Origin: an uncultured Bacteroides sp.
GTDB lineage: Bacteria > Bacteroidota > Bacteroidia > Bacteroidales > Bacteroidaceae
NCBI GenBank assembly: GCA_947646015.1
Contig: CANSEY010000014.1
Coordinates: 1-64,000, forward strand
Direction: 5' to 3'
Length of the DNA stretch: 64,000 nt
Part shown: piece after piece, positions 32,156 to 40,305 of the stretch
How positions within the stretch are numbered: the stretch's first letter is position 1
Layout of the letters: each line of letters opens with the position of its first letter
Notes under the pieces: model-generated
Databases searched by the model: none
What the model was told of the DNA's origin: nothing
Seen by the model: the letters and a program-made list of their open reading frames with translations, nothing else
Made by a program: the position numbers and the translations under genes

Positions 32156-34198
32156 ATGAATATGAGAAGCTTAAAGTATTTTTCTTTTGGAGTTATCGGC
32201 ATGGTTCTTGCTTCATGTGTAGAAGAGAAAAATTTGTATAATCCGGATGAAGGAACGCCTGAGGATACTCAACTCGGTTTATCTACGGATTTCTTGTTGA
32301 AAACGCAAAGGAGTGTATTTATTACTGCTGTCGATGGTGATGGAAAATCACAGGCCGGTGTGAAATTCGGTGTGTTTATGAGTCAGCCTTACACGGGCGA
32401 AGGAGTTATTTCTATTGATCCGGTCTTTGTCGGATATACGGATGCTTCAGGTAAGTTGAAAGCTGAAGTGGTGATAGGAAATAATGTTTCCAAAATTTAT
32501 GTGGCTCCTCTCACTGCTGGTTATGGTCAGGTGAAGGAAGCGGATGTTCAGGATTTTGTTTCATTGGAGTTTCAAGGAGTCAGTTTTCCTCATATGGCTG
32601 TCTCGCGTGCTTTTTCGATTGAGATTCCTTCATTTTCCGGACCGATCAGTGGTCTGTATCAATTGTATATCCCTTATAAGAATGTTGAAATAAGTAGGGA
32701 TGGTATTCCGCTGCAGGGTGGGTGTTCTTTGGTCTCTAAAGAGCAACTATCTCCTGCTTTGATTAATCAGATTGATAGTTGGTACCCAGAGAGGCAGAAT
32801 GTTCAGAAAGCAGATTTGGATAAAAACTCGGATTTACGGGTCGTTGATGAAAATGGAGCCAGAGTTTGGGTGACTTATGTCGGTGATGGTGGTTTCTATG
32901 TCGCTAATCAGACTGTTTATAATTCATTGATGTATTATAATTATAAAGAGGAAGAACTGAATAGTCCAAATGACATTGATCATCTTCGGATGACTATGTT
33001 GTTGCCTAATACTAACCAGCTGCAGTGTCCGTCGGGTTTGAAAGTTCAGTTACTTTATTGGAATGGAAAGGAGTATACTGAGATTTTCCCAAAAGGGACA
33101 CGGATAGGTTTTGTTGTAGCACGTGCCGGTTATAAGAAGGATGGTACGGATGTAACAACGAAGAATGCGTATTCTTTTAAAAATAAAACGAATCCTGTTG
33201 TTAATGGTGACGTCTCTGGAATGTATTACTCTACTCCGGTATTGAATAAATGGGGAAAATCTCAGGCTGTAACTCGTCAGTTAGATGGTTATAATTGTTG
33301 TGTGACCGGATTTGATATCCGTCCTTTTGGCGATAATCAATCAGATTATGATTTTAATGATGTAATGTTGAAAGTGACTGCTACTCCTGAAAAAGCAATT
33401 GAACCGGGAGAGGATATTCCGGTTGAAGAAGAAGTAGTTGTAACTGAATCTATTCATGGTACATTGGCTTTCGAAGACCAGTGGCCTAATGCCGGTGATT
33501 ATGACCTGAATGACTTTGTAGTAAATTATGCATACGGTTTGGGAAAGAATACGGAAAACAAGATTACAAGCATTAAATTGCGTTTTAAACCAATAGCCAA
33601 AGGGGCTGCCGCTTATACAAAGATCGGTTTTGGCATTGAACTTCCATTGGCAGAAAGTTATATTGATGCTGCAAAGGTGATGGGAGCGACTTTCGAAAGT
33701 GGTAATTCAAAGGCGACTTTTGTGATTTGGGAAGATGTAAGCAGACTCTTTCCTAATATAAATGGTTTTGTAAATACAGAAAAGGGGACGAGTTTTGTTT
33801 CAGCAGCGGAAGTTGAAATCACTATTCCGCTGACTATTCCGGTTGACAATGTTTCAATGATGAAATTCAATCCATTTATATTTGTGAATAACCGTTCTCA
33901 TGAAATTCATTTAACAGACTTTGCTCCGACTTCGAAGATGGATACAAACTTGCTTCAAACTGCGGATGACTGTTCTGATGCATCACGAAATATTTATTAT
34001 CGGATGGAAGATATGTCTTGTTGGGCATTAGATTTTCCTCGTACTTCAGCAAGCGACCCGGCATGGAGATATCCGAAAGAAAAATCGTCAGTAGTGAAGG
34101 CTTATAAGAATTATAGCAAGTGGGTAATAAATAAGACGGACTTGTCTTGGTTTGATTTCACTATTTCAGAGAATGTAGATGAGGATGAATTATACTAA
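32156..34198 (+). CDS. LruC domain (DUF4842) surface lipoprotein 1
   Basis: A 680-residue lipoprotein. The start at 32156 (MNMRSLKYFSFG) gives signal peptide and lipobox MVLASC-VEE. The C-terminal LruC/DUF4842 region (about 440-680) has FEDQWPNAGDYDLNDFVVNY. A related DUF4114-like element, SDYDFNDVMLKV, lies before it at about 400. The Asp-rich xxDYDxND motifs probably bind calcium. Members are secreted surface proteins of Bacteroidetes with no proven role. A homologue is on the minus strand at 40913. A TATCTTTG box at 32120-32127 gives a very short leader. Confidence 0.88.
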   Translation: MNMRSLKYFSFGVIGMVLASCVEEKNLYNPDEGTPEDTQLGLSTDFLLKTQRSVFITAVDGDGKSQAGVKFGVFMSQPYTGEGVISIDPVFVGYTDASGKLKAEVVIGNNVSKIYVAPLTAGYGQVKEADVQDFVSLEFQGVSFPHMAVSRAFSIEIPSFSGPISGLYQLYIPYKNVEISRDGIPLQGGCSLVSKEQLSPALINQIDSWYPERQNVQKADLDKNSDLRVVDENGARVWVTYVGDGGFYVANQTVYNSLMYYNYKEEELNSPNDIDHLRMTMLLPNTNQLQCPSGLKVQLLYWNGKEYTEIFPKGTRIGFVVARAGYKKDGTDVTTKNAYSFKNKTNPVVNGDVSGMYYSTPVLNKWGKSQAVTRQLDGYNCCVTGFDIRPFGDNQSDYDFNDVMLKVTATPEKAIEPGEDIPVEEEVVVTESIHGTLAFEDQWPNAGDYDLNDFVVNYAYGLGKNTENKITSIKLRFKPIAKGAAAYTKIGFGIELPLAESYIDAAKVMGATFESGNSKATFVIWEDVSRLFPNINGFVNTEKGTSFVSAAEVEITIPLTIPVDNVSMMKFNPFIFVNNRSHEIHLTDFAPTSKMDTNLLQTADDCSDASRNIYYRMEDMSCWALDFPRTSASDPAWRYPKEKSSVVKAYKNYSKWVINKTDLSWFDFTISENVDEDELY

Positions 34199-34260
34199 AA
34201 TATTTTTGTTGGTTGTGGAGTTGATGCTTTAAAAGATACCCTTATTTTTCTGAGCAGGTC

Positions 34261-34334
34261 TTAAAACATAAGAATCCCCTTTATAATGGAGAAACGGATT
34301 AGTTTCTATTATAAAGGGGATTGATATGTTTTAA
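34261..34334. terminator. Very long bidirectional terminator hairpin
   Basis: Nested arms: TTAAAACATA / TATGTTTTAA, AATCCCCTTTATAAT / ATTATAAAGGGGATT and AGAAAC / GTTTCT, over 30 paired bases in all. It lies between convergent genes and its right edge includes the stop codon of the AICAR transformylase gene. Confidence 0.85.
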
Positions 34335-35506
34335 TGATGGAACAAGCGAATGCCTGTGAATGCCATTGCCATATTGTACTTGTCGCATGTACCGATAACA
34401 TGATCATCTCGTACTGAACCTCCCGGTTGTGCGATATAGCTTACACCGCTTTTGTGTGCACGTTCGATATTGTCTCCGAAGGGGAAGAATGCGTCAGAGC
34501 CCAAAGCTACGCCAGTCATTGTATCCAGCCATGCACGTTTCTCTTCGCGGGTCAGTACTTCCGGCTTTTCTGTAAAAAACTGTTGCCAAACGCCGTCTGC
34601 CAATACGTCATCATGATCTTCTGAAATATAAACGTCGATAGTATTATCACGATCTGCACGGCGGATTTTTTCAATCCAGGGCAGATTCATTACTTTCGGA
34701 TGTTGGCGGAGATACCAGATATCTGCTTTATTTCCTGCAAGGCGCGTGCAGTGAATACGTGACTGCTGTCCTGCACCGATACCAATCGCCTGTCCGTCCT
34801 TTGTATAACATACGGAATTGGATTGTGTATATTTTAAGGTGATTAAAGAAATGATTAGGTCACGTTTGGCTTCAGCCGGAATTTCCTTGTTTTGTGTAGG
34901 TAACTCTTTCAAAAGACTTTCGTCTATTTTCAGTTCGTTTCTGCCTTGCTCAAAAGTCACTCCGAAAACATCTTTGTGTTCGATAGGAGCCGGGCGGTAA
35001 GCCGGATCTATCTTGATCACATTGTAAGTTCCTTTTCTTTTATTTTTCAGGATTTCCAAAGCTTCGGGAGTGTAATCCGGTGCAATCACACCATCGGATA
35101 CTTCACGGTTGATAATGCGTGCAGTCTCTTCATCACAAGTATCGGACAATGCGATGAAGTCTCCGTAAGAAGACATACGGTCGGCACCGCGTGCGCGTGC
35201 ATAGGCTGTTGCCAGTGGAGACAGTTTTACATCATCCACAAAATAGATTTTCTTCAGTGTGTCACTCATTTCTACAGCAACAGCAGCACCTGCCGGGCTG
35301 ACGTGTTTGAATGATGCGGCAGCCGGAAGTCCGGTAGCTTCTTTCAGTTCTTTTACTAACTGCCAACTGTTGAATGCATCCAGCAGATTGATGTAACCGG
35401 GATGTCCGTTCAATACCTCAATGGGTAGTTCGCCTTCTTTCATGAAGATACGGGCAGGCTTTTGATTTGGGTTGCAGCCGTATTTCAGTTCGAGTTCGTT
35501 TGCCAT
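34331..35506 (-). CDS. AICAR transformylase-only PurH homologue
   Basis: A 391-residue enzyme expected to formylate AICAR with 10-formyl-THF in purine synthesis. It corresponds only to the transformylase half of bifunctional PurH; the N-terminal IMP cyclohydrolase domain (about 190-200 residues) is absent. The catalytic Lys-His pair is present in ASFKHVSPAGAAV (K67-H68 approx.), with SNSVCYTKDGQAIGIGAGQQSR and the C-terminal SDAFFPFGDNIERAHKSGVSYIAQPGGSVRDD. The first residues (MANELELKYGCNPNQKPARI) match the start of a real monofunctional protein, so this is not a truncation. IMP cyclohydrolase must come from elsewhere. A TAATTTTG box lies at about 35545. Confidence 0.9.
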   Translation of the reverse strand: MANELELKYGCNPNQKPARIFMKEGELPIEVLNGHPGYINLLDAFNSWQLVKELKEATGLPAAASFKHVSPAGAAVAVEMSDTLKKIYFVDDVKLSPLATAYARARGADRMSSYGDFIALSDTCDEETARIINREVSDGVIAPDYTPEALEILKNKRKGTYNVIKIDPAYRPAPIEHKDVFGVTFEQGRNELKIDESLLKELPTQNKEIPAEAKRDLIISLITLKYTQSNSVCYTKDGQAIGIGAGQQSRIHCTRLAGNKADIWYLRQHPKVMNLPWIEKIRRADRDNTIDVYISEDHDDVLADGVWQQFFTEKPEVLTREEKRAWLDTMTGVALGSDAFFPFGDNIERAHKSGVSYIAQPGGSVRDDHVIGTCDKYNMAMAFTGIRLFHH

Positions 35507-35635
35507 ATTATTTAATTATGAATTACTGATTACAAATTGATAGCGACAAAATTACTAAAAAAAGAATAGCCAGCCTAGCCTCCTGTTATAAATTAGTAAC
35601 AAGTAATTAGTATTGGGGAAACTGTGGGTAGCGAA

Positions 35636-35684
35636 AATACCTATTTGTGGTGATTGCATATCCTCGAAATATTCCGTTTCTTTG
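35636..35684 (+). promoter_or_regulatory. Promoter of hemerythrin-LuxR unit with shared dyad
   Basis: AATACCTATTTGTGGTGATT (35636-35655), -33 ATTG, 20 nt, TTTCTTTG (35677-35684). Nearly identical to the sRNA copy A element. Confidence 0.75.
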
Positions 35685-35709
35685 CAGTCTCTAATATAAA
35701 TAGGTGTAA

Positions 35710-36414
35710 ATGGATAATTTGCAAAAATACAAACCAACTGATAAGATGATTGATCTCATCAGTGATAACTATTCCTTGTTACAAGTGATGAGCCGTTTCG
35801 GCCTTTCGTTGGGATTTGGTGACAAAACAGTGAAAGAAGTTTGCGAGCTTAATGGAGTAGATTGCAGGACTTTTCTGATTGTAGTCAACTTTATGTCTGA
35901 AGGCTTTTCGCGGATGGATGGAAGCAGTGAGGATATTTCTATACCTGCACTAATCGATTATCTGCGGCAAGCCCATATTTACTTTCTGGACTTTTCTCTT
36001 CCTGCCATTCGCCGTAAACTGATTGAAGCGATTGACTGTTCGCAGGATGATGTAGCTTTTCTGATTCTTAAGTTCTTTGATGAATATACACGAGAGGTAC
36101 GTAAACACATGGATTATGAGGAGAAAACGGTATTCAAATATGTGGATGCGCTGATAAATGGCAATGCTCCCCGGAATTATCAGATTAGCACATTCTCCAA
36201 GCATCATGACCAGGTGGGAGAGAAGCTGACAGAACTGAAAAATATCATCATTAAATATTGTCCTGCCAAAGCCAATGAGAATCTGTTGAATGCGGCTCTT
36301 TTCGATATATACGCCTGTGAGGCTGGTTTGGAATCTCACTGCAAGGTTGAAGACTATATTTTTGTTCCTGCCATTCTGAAGTTGGAAAGGAGGATTAGGG
36401 AAAATGAAAAATAA
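35710..36414 (+). CDS. Hemerythrin-like (RIC/ScdA/YtfE-type) di-iron protein
   Basis: A 234-residue cytoplasmic protein. The N-terminal ScdA-like part (1-70) resembles the DUF542 domain (YSLLQVMSRFGLSLGFGDKTVKEVCELNGVDCRTFL), with Cys at 45 and 52. The four-helix hemerythrin domain has its iron ligands in order: H89, H133-x3-E137, H165/H166, H210-x3-E214. YtfE/ScdA proteins repair iron-sulfur clusters after nitrosative or oxidative damage. Here the next gene, overlapping by 11 bp, is a LuxR-type regulator with a degenerate receiver, so this protein could instead sense O2, NO or iron for it. Confidence 0.88.
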   Translation: MDNLQKYKPTDKMIDLISDNYSLLQVMSRFGLSLGFGDKTVKEVCELNGVDCRTFLIVVNFMSEGFSRMDGSSEDISIPALIDYLRQAHIYFLDFSLPAIRRKLIEAIDCSQDDVAFLILKFFDEYTREVRKHMDYEEKTVFKYVDALINGNAPRNYQISTFSKHHDQVGEKLTELKNIIIKYCPAKANENLLNAALFDIYACEAGLESHCKVEDYIFVPAILKLERRIRENEK

Positions 36415-37015
36415 CGAAGCCATTCGAATTGCGATCGCCGAAACCTCAGTGATTATCCGGGGTGGGCTGACCGCTGCATTGAAGCGTCTTCCTAATGTGA
36501 AGGTGCAACCTATAGAATTACTTTCAGTAGAGGCTCTGAGTGATTGCCTGCGTACGCAATATCCGGAAATGCTGATTGTAAATCCTACTTTTGGTGACTA
36601 CTTTGATGTAAATAAGTTCCGGGAAGAAACTGCCGGTAAGAAAATACGTTTGATTGCTTTGGTTAGCTCTTTTGTAGATGCCTCTTTGCTGACTAAATAT
36701 GATGAGTCGATTTCTATCTTTGATGATCTGGATATTCTTTCTAAAAAGATTCATGGTCTGCTAAATCTGGCTTCGGAAGAGGAGGAGCTTGACAATCAGG
36801 AAACGCTTAGCCAACGGGAGAAAGAGATAGTGATCTGTGTGGTGAAAGGTATGACGAATAAAGAGATTGCAGAGAATCTTTTCTTGTCTATTCACACTGT
36901 CATTACTCACCGGAGAAATATCAGCAAAAAGCTACAGATACACAGTGCGGCTGGCCTGACTATTTATGCTATTGTAAATAAGCTTGTTACGCTAAATGAT
37001 GTGAAAGATTTATAA
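36404..37015 (+). CDS. LuxR-family regulator with degenerate receiver domain
   Basis: A 203-residue DNA-binding protein. The NarL/LuxR helix-turn-helix is at about 135-200 (LSQREKEIVICVVKGMTNKEIAENLFLSIHTVITHRRNISKKL). The N-terminal 120 residues have the length and hydrophobic pattern of a receiver. The acidic pocket is lost (IAETS where DD is expected) and the phosphoacceptor position is Asn60 in MLIVNPT. Phosphorylation is therefore unlikely and control may come from protein contact or redox state. It is translationally coupled to the hemerythrin gene and probably works with it. Its targets are unknown; the shared dyad in this window is one candidate. Confidence 0.88.
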   Translation: MKNNEAIRIAIAETSVIIRGGLTAALKRLPNVKVQPIELLSVEALSDCLRTQYPEMLIVNPTFGDYFDVNKFREETAGKKIRLIALVSSFVDASLLTKYDESISIFDDLDILSKKIHGLLNLASEEEELDNQETLSQREKEIVICVVKGMTNKEIAENLFLSIHTVITHRRNISKKLQIHSAAGLTIYAIVNKLVTLNDVKDL

Positions 37016-37046
37016 CCTTAAAAGAATGTTATAAAATCTGAATCCG

Positions 37047-37340
37047 TTTGCGAACACGGAATCTTTTCGTACCTTTGCAGTGCAATTGGGAAATTGCTAT
37101 TAGTTTAAAAGGTAAAAGAAAAGATTATTAAGGTATTAGATTTAAATAATTAAGGTATTAAATTTTTTAGTGTTCAATAGGACATTTTTTGGTAAAAGGT
37201 AAAAAGGATAACAATAGGTAAGAAGTTTAAAAGGTAAAAAGAAGATTAGTTTTCAGGAATTGAGGTAATAAAAGAAAAGCCTTTCTGGCTTTTCTGATGC
37301 TGTGGCGAGTGGTTCCCTTCTAGGAATTGACTCGTTTTTT
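37047..37340 (+). ncRNA. Putative plus-strand non-coding RNA after luxR gene
   Basis: A consensus Bacteroides promoter (TTTG at 37047-37050, 19 nt, TACCTTTG at 37070-37077) is followed by no open frame. About 255 nt later a strong terminator (CGAGTGGTTCC / GGAATTGACTCG then TTTTTT, 37306-37340) ends it. A smaller hairpin AAAAGCC / GGCTTTT lies at 37275-37294. The RNA is purine-rich and contains direct repeats: ATTAAGGTATTA twice (about 37126 and 37149) and GTTTAAAAGGTAAAA twice. The family is not recognised. Confidence 0.55.
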
Positions 37341-37402
37341 GTTTATAGACGCAGGGGAGCCGAAAGGTATATAAATACCGGGATTGCTAATGCCAGGAGT
37401 GT

Positions 37403-37503
37403 ATAAAATAAAATCCCGACGAAATCGCTTCGGCGGGACCCTATTTCATTTTTACTTAAATGTGGCTACGTAATAAAATTATGACTAATTAATTCAATTC
37501 TGA
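37403..37503 (-). ncRNA. Putative small RNA, copy B
   Basis: Minus-strand transcript of about 100 nt. It starts just after the TATCTTTG box at 37509-37516 and opens with the segment shared with copy A: ATCAGAATTGAATTAATTAG, TCATAATT, TTACGTAGCCACATT. It ends in an intrinsic terminator, CCCGCCGAAGCGATTTCGTCGGG followed by ATTTTATTTT (37403-37437). No open frame of note. Compact size, own promoter and own terminator make this the stronger of the two copies. Confidence 0.68.
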
Positions 37504-37508
37504 TACTG

Positions 37509-37559
37509 CAAAGATAGTGCGTTTCTGTATCTGTCACAATCCCCTTTATAAGGTATATT
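37509..37559 (-). promoter_or_regulatory. Promoter of sRNA copy B with shared dyad
   Basis: Minus strand: TATACCTTATAAAGGGGATT (37538-37557), -33 ATTG, 20 nt, TATCTTTG. The dyad spacing is slightly different from copy A. Confidence 0.75.
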
Positions 37560-37597
37560 GCGTAGCTGCTCTCACTATTAATAATTAGTGGTGGATA

Positions 37598-38221
37598 TCA
37601 TTTTACTTTTTTCCACTCTTTCGTTGCGAAATCATATGATTTGATCACTTTGGCAGGGCAACCGGCACAAATAGAGTATGCTGGGATGGAACGGCTGACA
37701 ACGCTTCCGGCAGCCACTACACAATGTTTCCCTAAAGTAACTCCTGGCAGTATGACTGAGTTTGCACCTACCCATACATCATCCTCAATAGTGACAGGCT
37801 GTGTACTTACTCCCTGTTCGTCGATTGATTTCTCCGCATCTTGATAATTATGATTAAGTCCTGTGACTGTTACATGCTGTGCAAGATTCACATGATTTCC
37901 TATAAGAACCGGACCGATAATGGTATTTCCTAATCCGATGCGGGTATAATCTCCAATGATTAAATCTCCTACCGCATTATTAAGGCAGGAAAAGTCTTCT
38001 ACTACCGAATAGCGCCCTAGCGAGAACTGATTGAAAGGAGGAAGGTCTTTGCGGACACTGCGATAAATCACGGAACCTTTTCCACGTTTCAGATATACAA
38101 AATAGAAAAGGCGTATCCACCAGTTGGGGCGTGTCTTTACAGGATGCATAATAAAACGATGTACGGCTTGTTTCAAAGCCGGATTTTGTTTGATTCGCAG
38201 TTTCAGTGTCCTTTTTTCCAT
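37598..38221 (-). CDS. Hexapeptide-repeat acyltransferase
   Basis: A 207-residue left-handed beta-helix acetyltransferase of the WbbJ/CatB-like group. The hexapeptide repeats run about 85-190 (VGDLIIGDYTRIGLGNTIIGPVLIGNHVNLAQHVTV, VTIEDDVWVGANSVILPGVTLGKHCVVAAGSVV). The catalytic His is probably in TGLNHNYQD. It is the last gene of a four-gene minus-strand cluster and overlaps its predecessor by 19 bp. It likely O-acetylates a sugar of the polysaccharide or glycolipid made by the cluster. Confidence 0.88.
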   Translation of the reverse strand: MEKRTLKLRIKQNPALKQAVHRFIMHPVKTRPNWWIRLFYFVYLKRGKGSVIYRSVRKDLPPFNQFSLGRYSVVEDFSCLNNAVGDLIIGDYTRIGLGNTIIGPVLIGNHVNLAQHVTVTGLNHNYQDAEKSIDEQGVSTQPVTIEDDVWVGANSVILPGVTLGKHCVVAAGSVVSRSIPAYSICAGCPAKVIKSYDFATKEWKKVK

Positions 38222-39117
38222 ATTGAATGTTTTTGTTTCTTTTTATCTTCTACTAAATAATCCGGTATTGCCAGACTGTATGTGATTGCCAATCCTAAAA
38301 GCAATATCCACCACTTGAGTGACGAGGTCCAGTGGTATCCTGTTATCAATAAAGTCCAGATACTGACGAAGGTGCATAATTTCATCGGAGAAGGTATCAG
38401 CTGCTGGGCTATACGGTTGCAGAAATTCCAGTTGCCTTCTAATAAAGACGGCAATAGATAAGAGAGGGTCTTCTGTATGCGCCTGCGATAGGGATAAACA
38501 GGGGCGGAGTCACAGTGTACAATCACATCCGGCAGATATTCAATATATATATTCTGTTTGAATAACTTTCGTTCGAGATTCGTTTTGGCAGTTCTTTGAT
38601 TCTTCTGTAGCCATTCTAAGTCGAAAGCCATATTGGTTCCGAAAAGACTTGAAGAAAAGCCGATCTGAGTATTCCCCGATCTGAAAAGACTGTTATTGAT
38701 TTCTTCGGATAGAGCATGGAAACGTTTCCGTACTCCCTTACGATTATTAATGATCGTGTGCAACTGCATTGCCTGTATTCCGGCATCGTAGGCATTATAA
38801 ATCTTTTCCAGAAAATGGGGTGATAAAGCACTGGCTTTATCAGAAAGAAGGATGACTAATTCGTATCGTTCTTTATCTAATGAATTAATTGCTTCCAGCA
38901 AATCTTTATATGTGATGAATTCATATGCTTCCTGTTGATACATGAAAGGAAGGAGGCTTCCGTCCTGAACTAATATGGCACACTGATATTGTTTTCTGGC
39001 TTTGGGATAATTGGAATGTTTGAAATGTGAGGCAACAGCCAATATGAAAAGGTATAGGAGCAAAAGCCCTATACACAAAAAGAAGAAATCGTCTGCTATG
39101 TAGATAAAGTAGTCCAT
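38203..39117 (-). CDS. Membrane glycosyltransferase-like protein
   Basis: A 304-residue protein with an N-terminal helix (FFFLCIGLLLLYLFILAVAS), a cytoplasmic domain (35-235) and two or three C-terminal helices (CTFVSIWTLLITGYHW, WWILLLGLAITYSLA). This is the layout of processive or membrane GT2 enzymes. The middle part has GT2-like order (YELVILLSDKAS, then GTNMAFDLEWL) but I see no clear DxD metal motif, so it may be divergent or inactive. Placed between sugar transferase and acetyltransferase genes, it probably takes part in the same glycan pathway. Confidence 0.65.
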   Translation of the reverse strand: MDYFIYIADDFFFLCIGLLLLYLFILAVASHFKHSNYPKARKQYQCAILVQDGSLLPFMYQQEAYEFITYKDLLEAINSLDKERYELVILLSDKASALSPHFLEKIYNAYDAGIQAMQLHTIINNRKGVRKRFHALSEEINNSLFRSGNTQIGFSSSLFGTNMAFDLEWLQKNQRTAKTNLERKLFKQNIYIEYLPDVIVHCDSAPVYPYRRRIQKTLSYLLPSLLEGNWNFCNRIAQQLIPSPMKLCTFVSIWTLLITGYHWTSSLKWWILLLGLAITYSLAIPDYLVEDKKKQKHSIWKKGH

Positions 39118-39132
39118 CCTGTAGTGAAGGAG

Positions 39133-40293
39133 TTATACGTTCTCTTTTTGAACGAATGCAGTAACTGTTTTCAGAATGATTTTTATGTCCAGTCCGAAAG
39201 AGAAGTTTTTTGCATATTGGATATCCAGTTGCTTGCGTTCTTCTGCGGAGAGTTTACCCGCTTCACCTCTTTTTTCAACCTGCCACAGCCCGGTAAGTCC
39301 GGCTGGTCCCATAAAACGATCAATGTGTTCATCACTAGTCAGTAACTCTGCCTCATAGAGTGGGAGGGGACGATTGCCCACTATAGACATATCTCCTTTG
39401 AGGATATTGATAAGCTGTGGTAATTCATCAATGCTGTATTTACGGATAAAACGTCCTATCTTTGTGATTCTGGGGTCATTCTCCAGTTTTACGAAAGCAT
39501 TACTTTTCTCTTTTGATTTCTTGTGGATATAGTCTTCTTCCGAAATTACAAAATCGTCGGATATCAGGAGAATTTCTTCTTCGTCTGCTTCTTCAGAGAC
39601 ACAGGATTCTTCTCCCCATATATCTTCTTCCTCTTCTCCTTCCTGTTGGTATTGGTTGAGAGCATTGAAATCCTTCAGATGTTTATCAGCGTCGGTATAC
39701 ATCGAACGGAATTTGAGAAAATCAAATATCTGATAATTGCTTCCTACACGTTTGGATTTATAGATAATCGGTCCTTTGCTCTCCAAGCGAATGGCTATAG
39801 CAGTAGCTATTAAAAGAGGAGAAAGGAAAAGTAGTGCTATTCCGGAAAAGAATATATCGAAGATTCTTTTCCATGAAGGCAGGCGAAAGGCTTTTAAATT
39901 CTGTGTTTGGAGTTGCAGTGCTTCTATTTTTTGTTCTTTTCTACGTGTGAGAAAAGTTGACAGATCTTTCAGTACTTCACTGTTGGTTTCGTACTTAATC
40001 GTGTTATTAACTCCTGCCTTCAAGTATTCTGTAGCTTCTTCCTTAGTAATGGAATCTATAACCAGTACCATATAAAGCCCTGGATACATTTTTCGTATAG
40101 AGCGAATATCAGCGATATCTTTTGATAATTCTACCTGCTCAATAAATAAAGCTGCGTCGTATTTTTCTCGTATCTTGTCTAGCACTTTAGTTGCCTTATA
40201 GCAGTTTGGTGCTGCATAGAATACTCCGGTACTTAATTTCGAAAACAGTTCTATTGTTTTGTTGTGTCTGCCTATGTAAACAAAATATTGCAT
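39133..40293 (-). CDS. Undecaprenyl-phosphate sugar transferase with receiver-like N-domain
   Basis: A 386-residue initiating glycosyltransferase (WcaJ/WbaP catalytic type) that moves a sugar phosphate to undecaprenyl phosphate. The catalytic region starts at about 137 (LPSWKRIFDIFFSGIALLFLSPLL) with KFRSMYTDAD at 194-203, DPRITKIGRFIRKYSIDELPQL at 273-294 and MSIVGNRPLP at 302-311. Two oddities: residues 1-120 look like a receiver fold without phosphorylation residues, replacing the usual membrane helices, and a strongly acidic stretch (about 218-255, EEEEDIWGEE...ADEEE) is inserted inside the catalytic domain. A separate receiver protein is encoded 13 bp upstream. Confidence 0.9.
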   Translation of the reverse strand: MQYFVYIGRHNKTIELFSKLSTGVFYAAPNCYKATKVLDKIREKYDAALFIEQVELSKDIADIRSIRKMYPGLYMVLVIDSITKEEATEYLKAGVNNTIKYETNSEVLKDLSTFLTRRKEQKIEALQLQTQNLKAFRLPSWKRIFDIFFSGIALLFLSPLLIATAIAIRLESKGPIIYKSKRVGSNYQIFDFLKFRSMYTDADKHLKDFNALNQYQQEGEEEEDIWGEESCVSEEADEEEILLISDDFVISEEDYIHKKSKEKSNAFVKLENDPRITKIGRFIRKYSIDELPQLINILKGDMSIVGNRPLPLYEAELLTSDEHIDRFMGPAGLTGLWQVEKRGEAGKLSAEERKQLDIQYAKNFSFGLDIKIILKTVTAFVQKENV

Positions 40294-40305
40294 TTAAAGG
40301 CTGTA

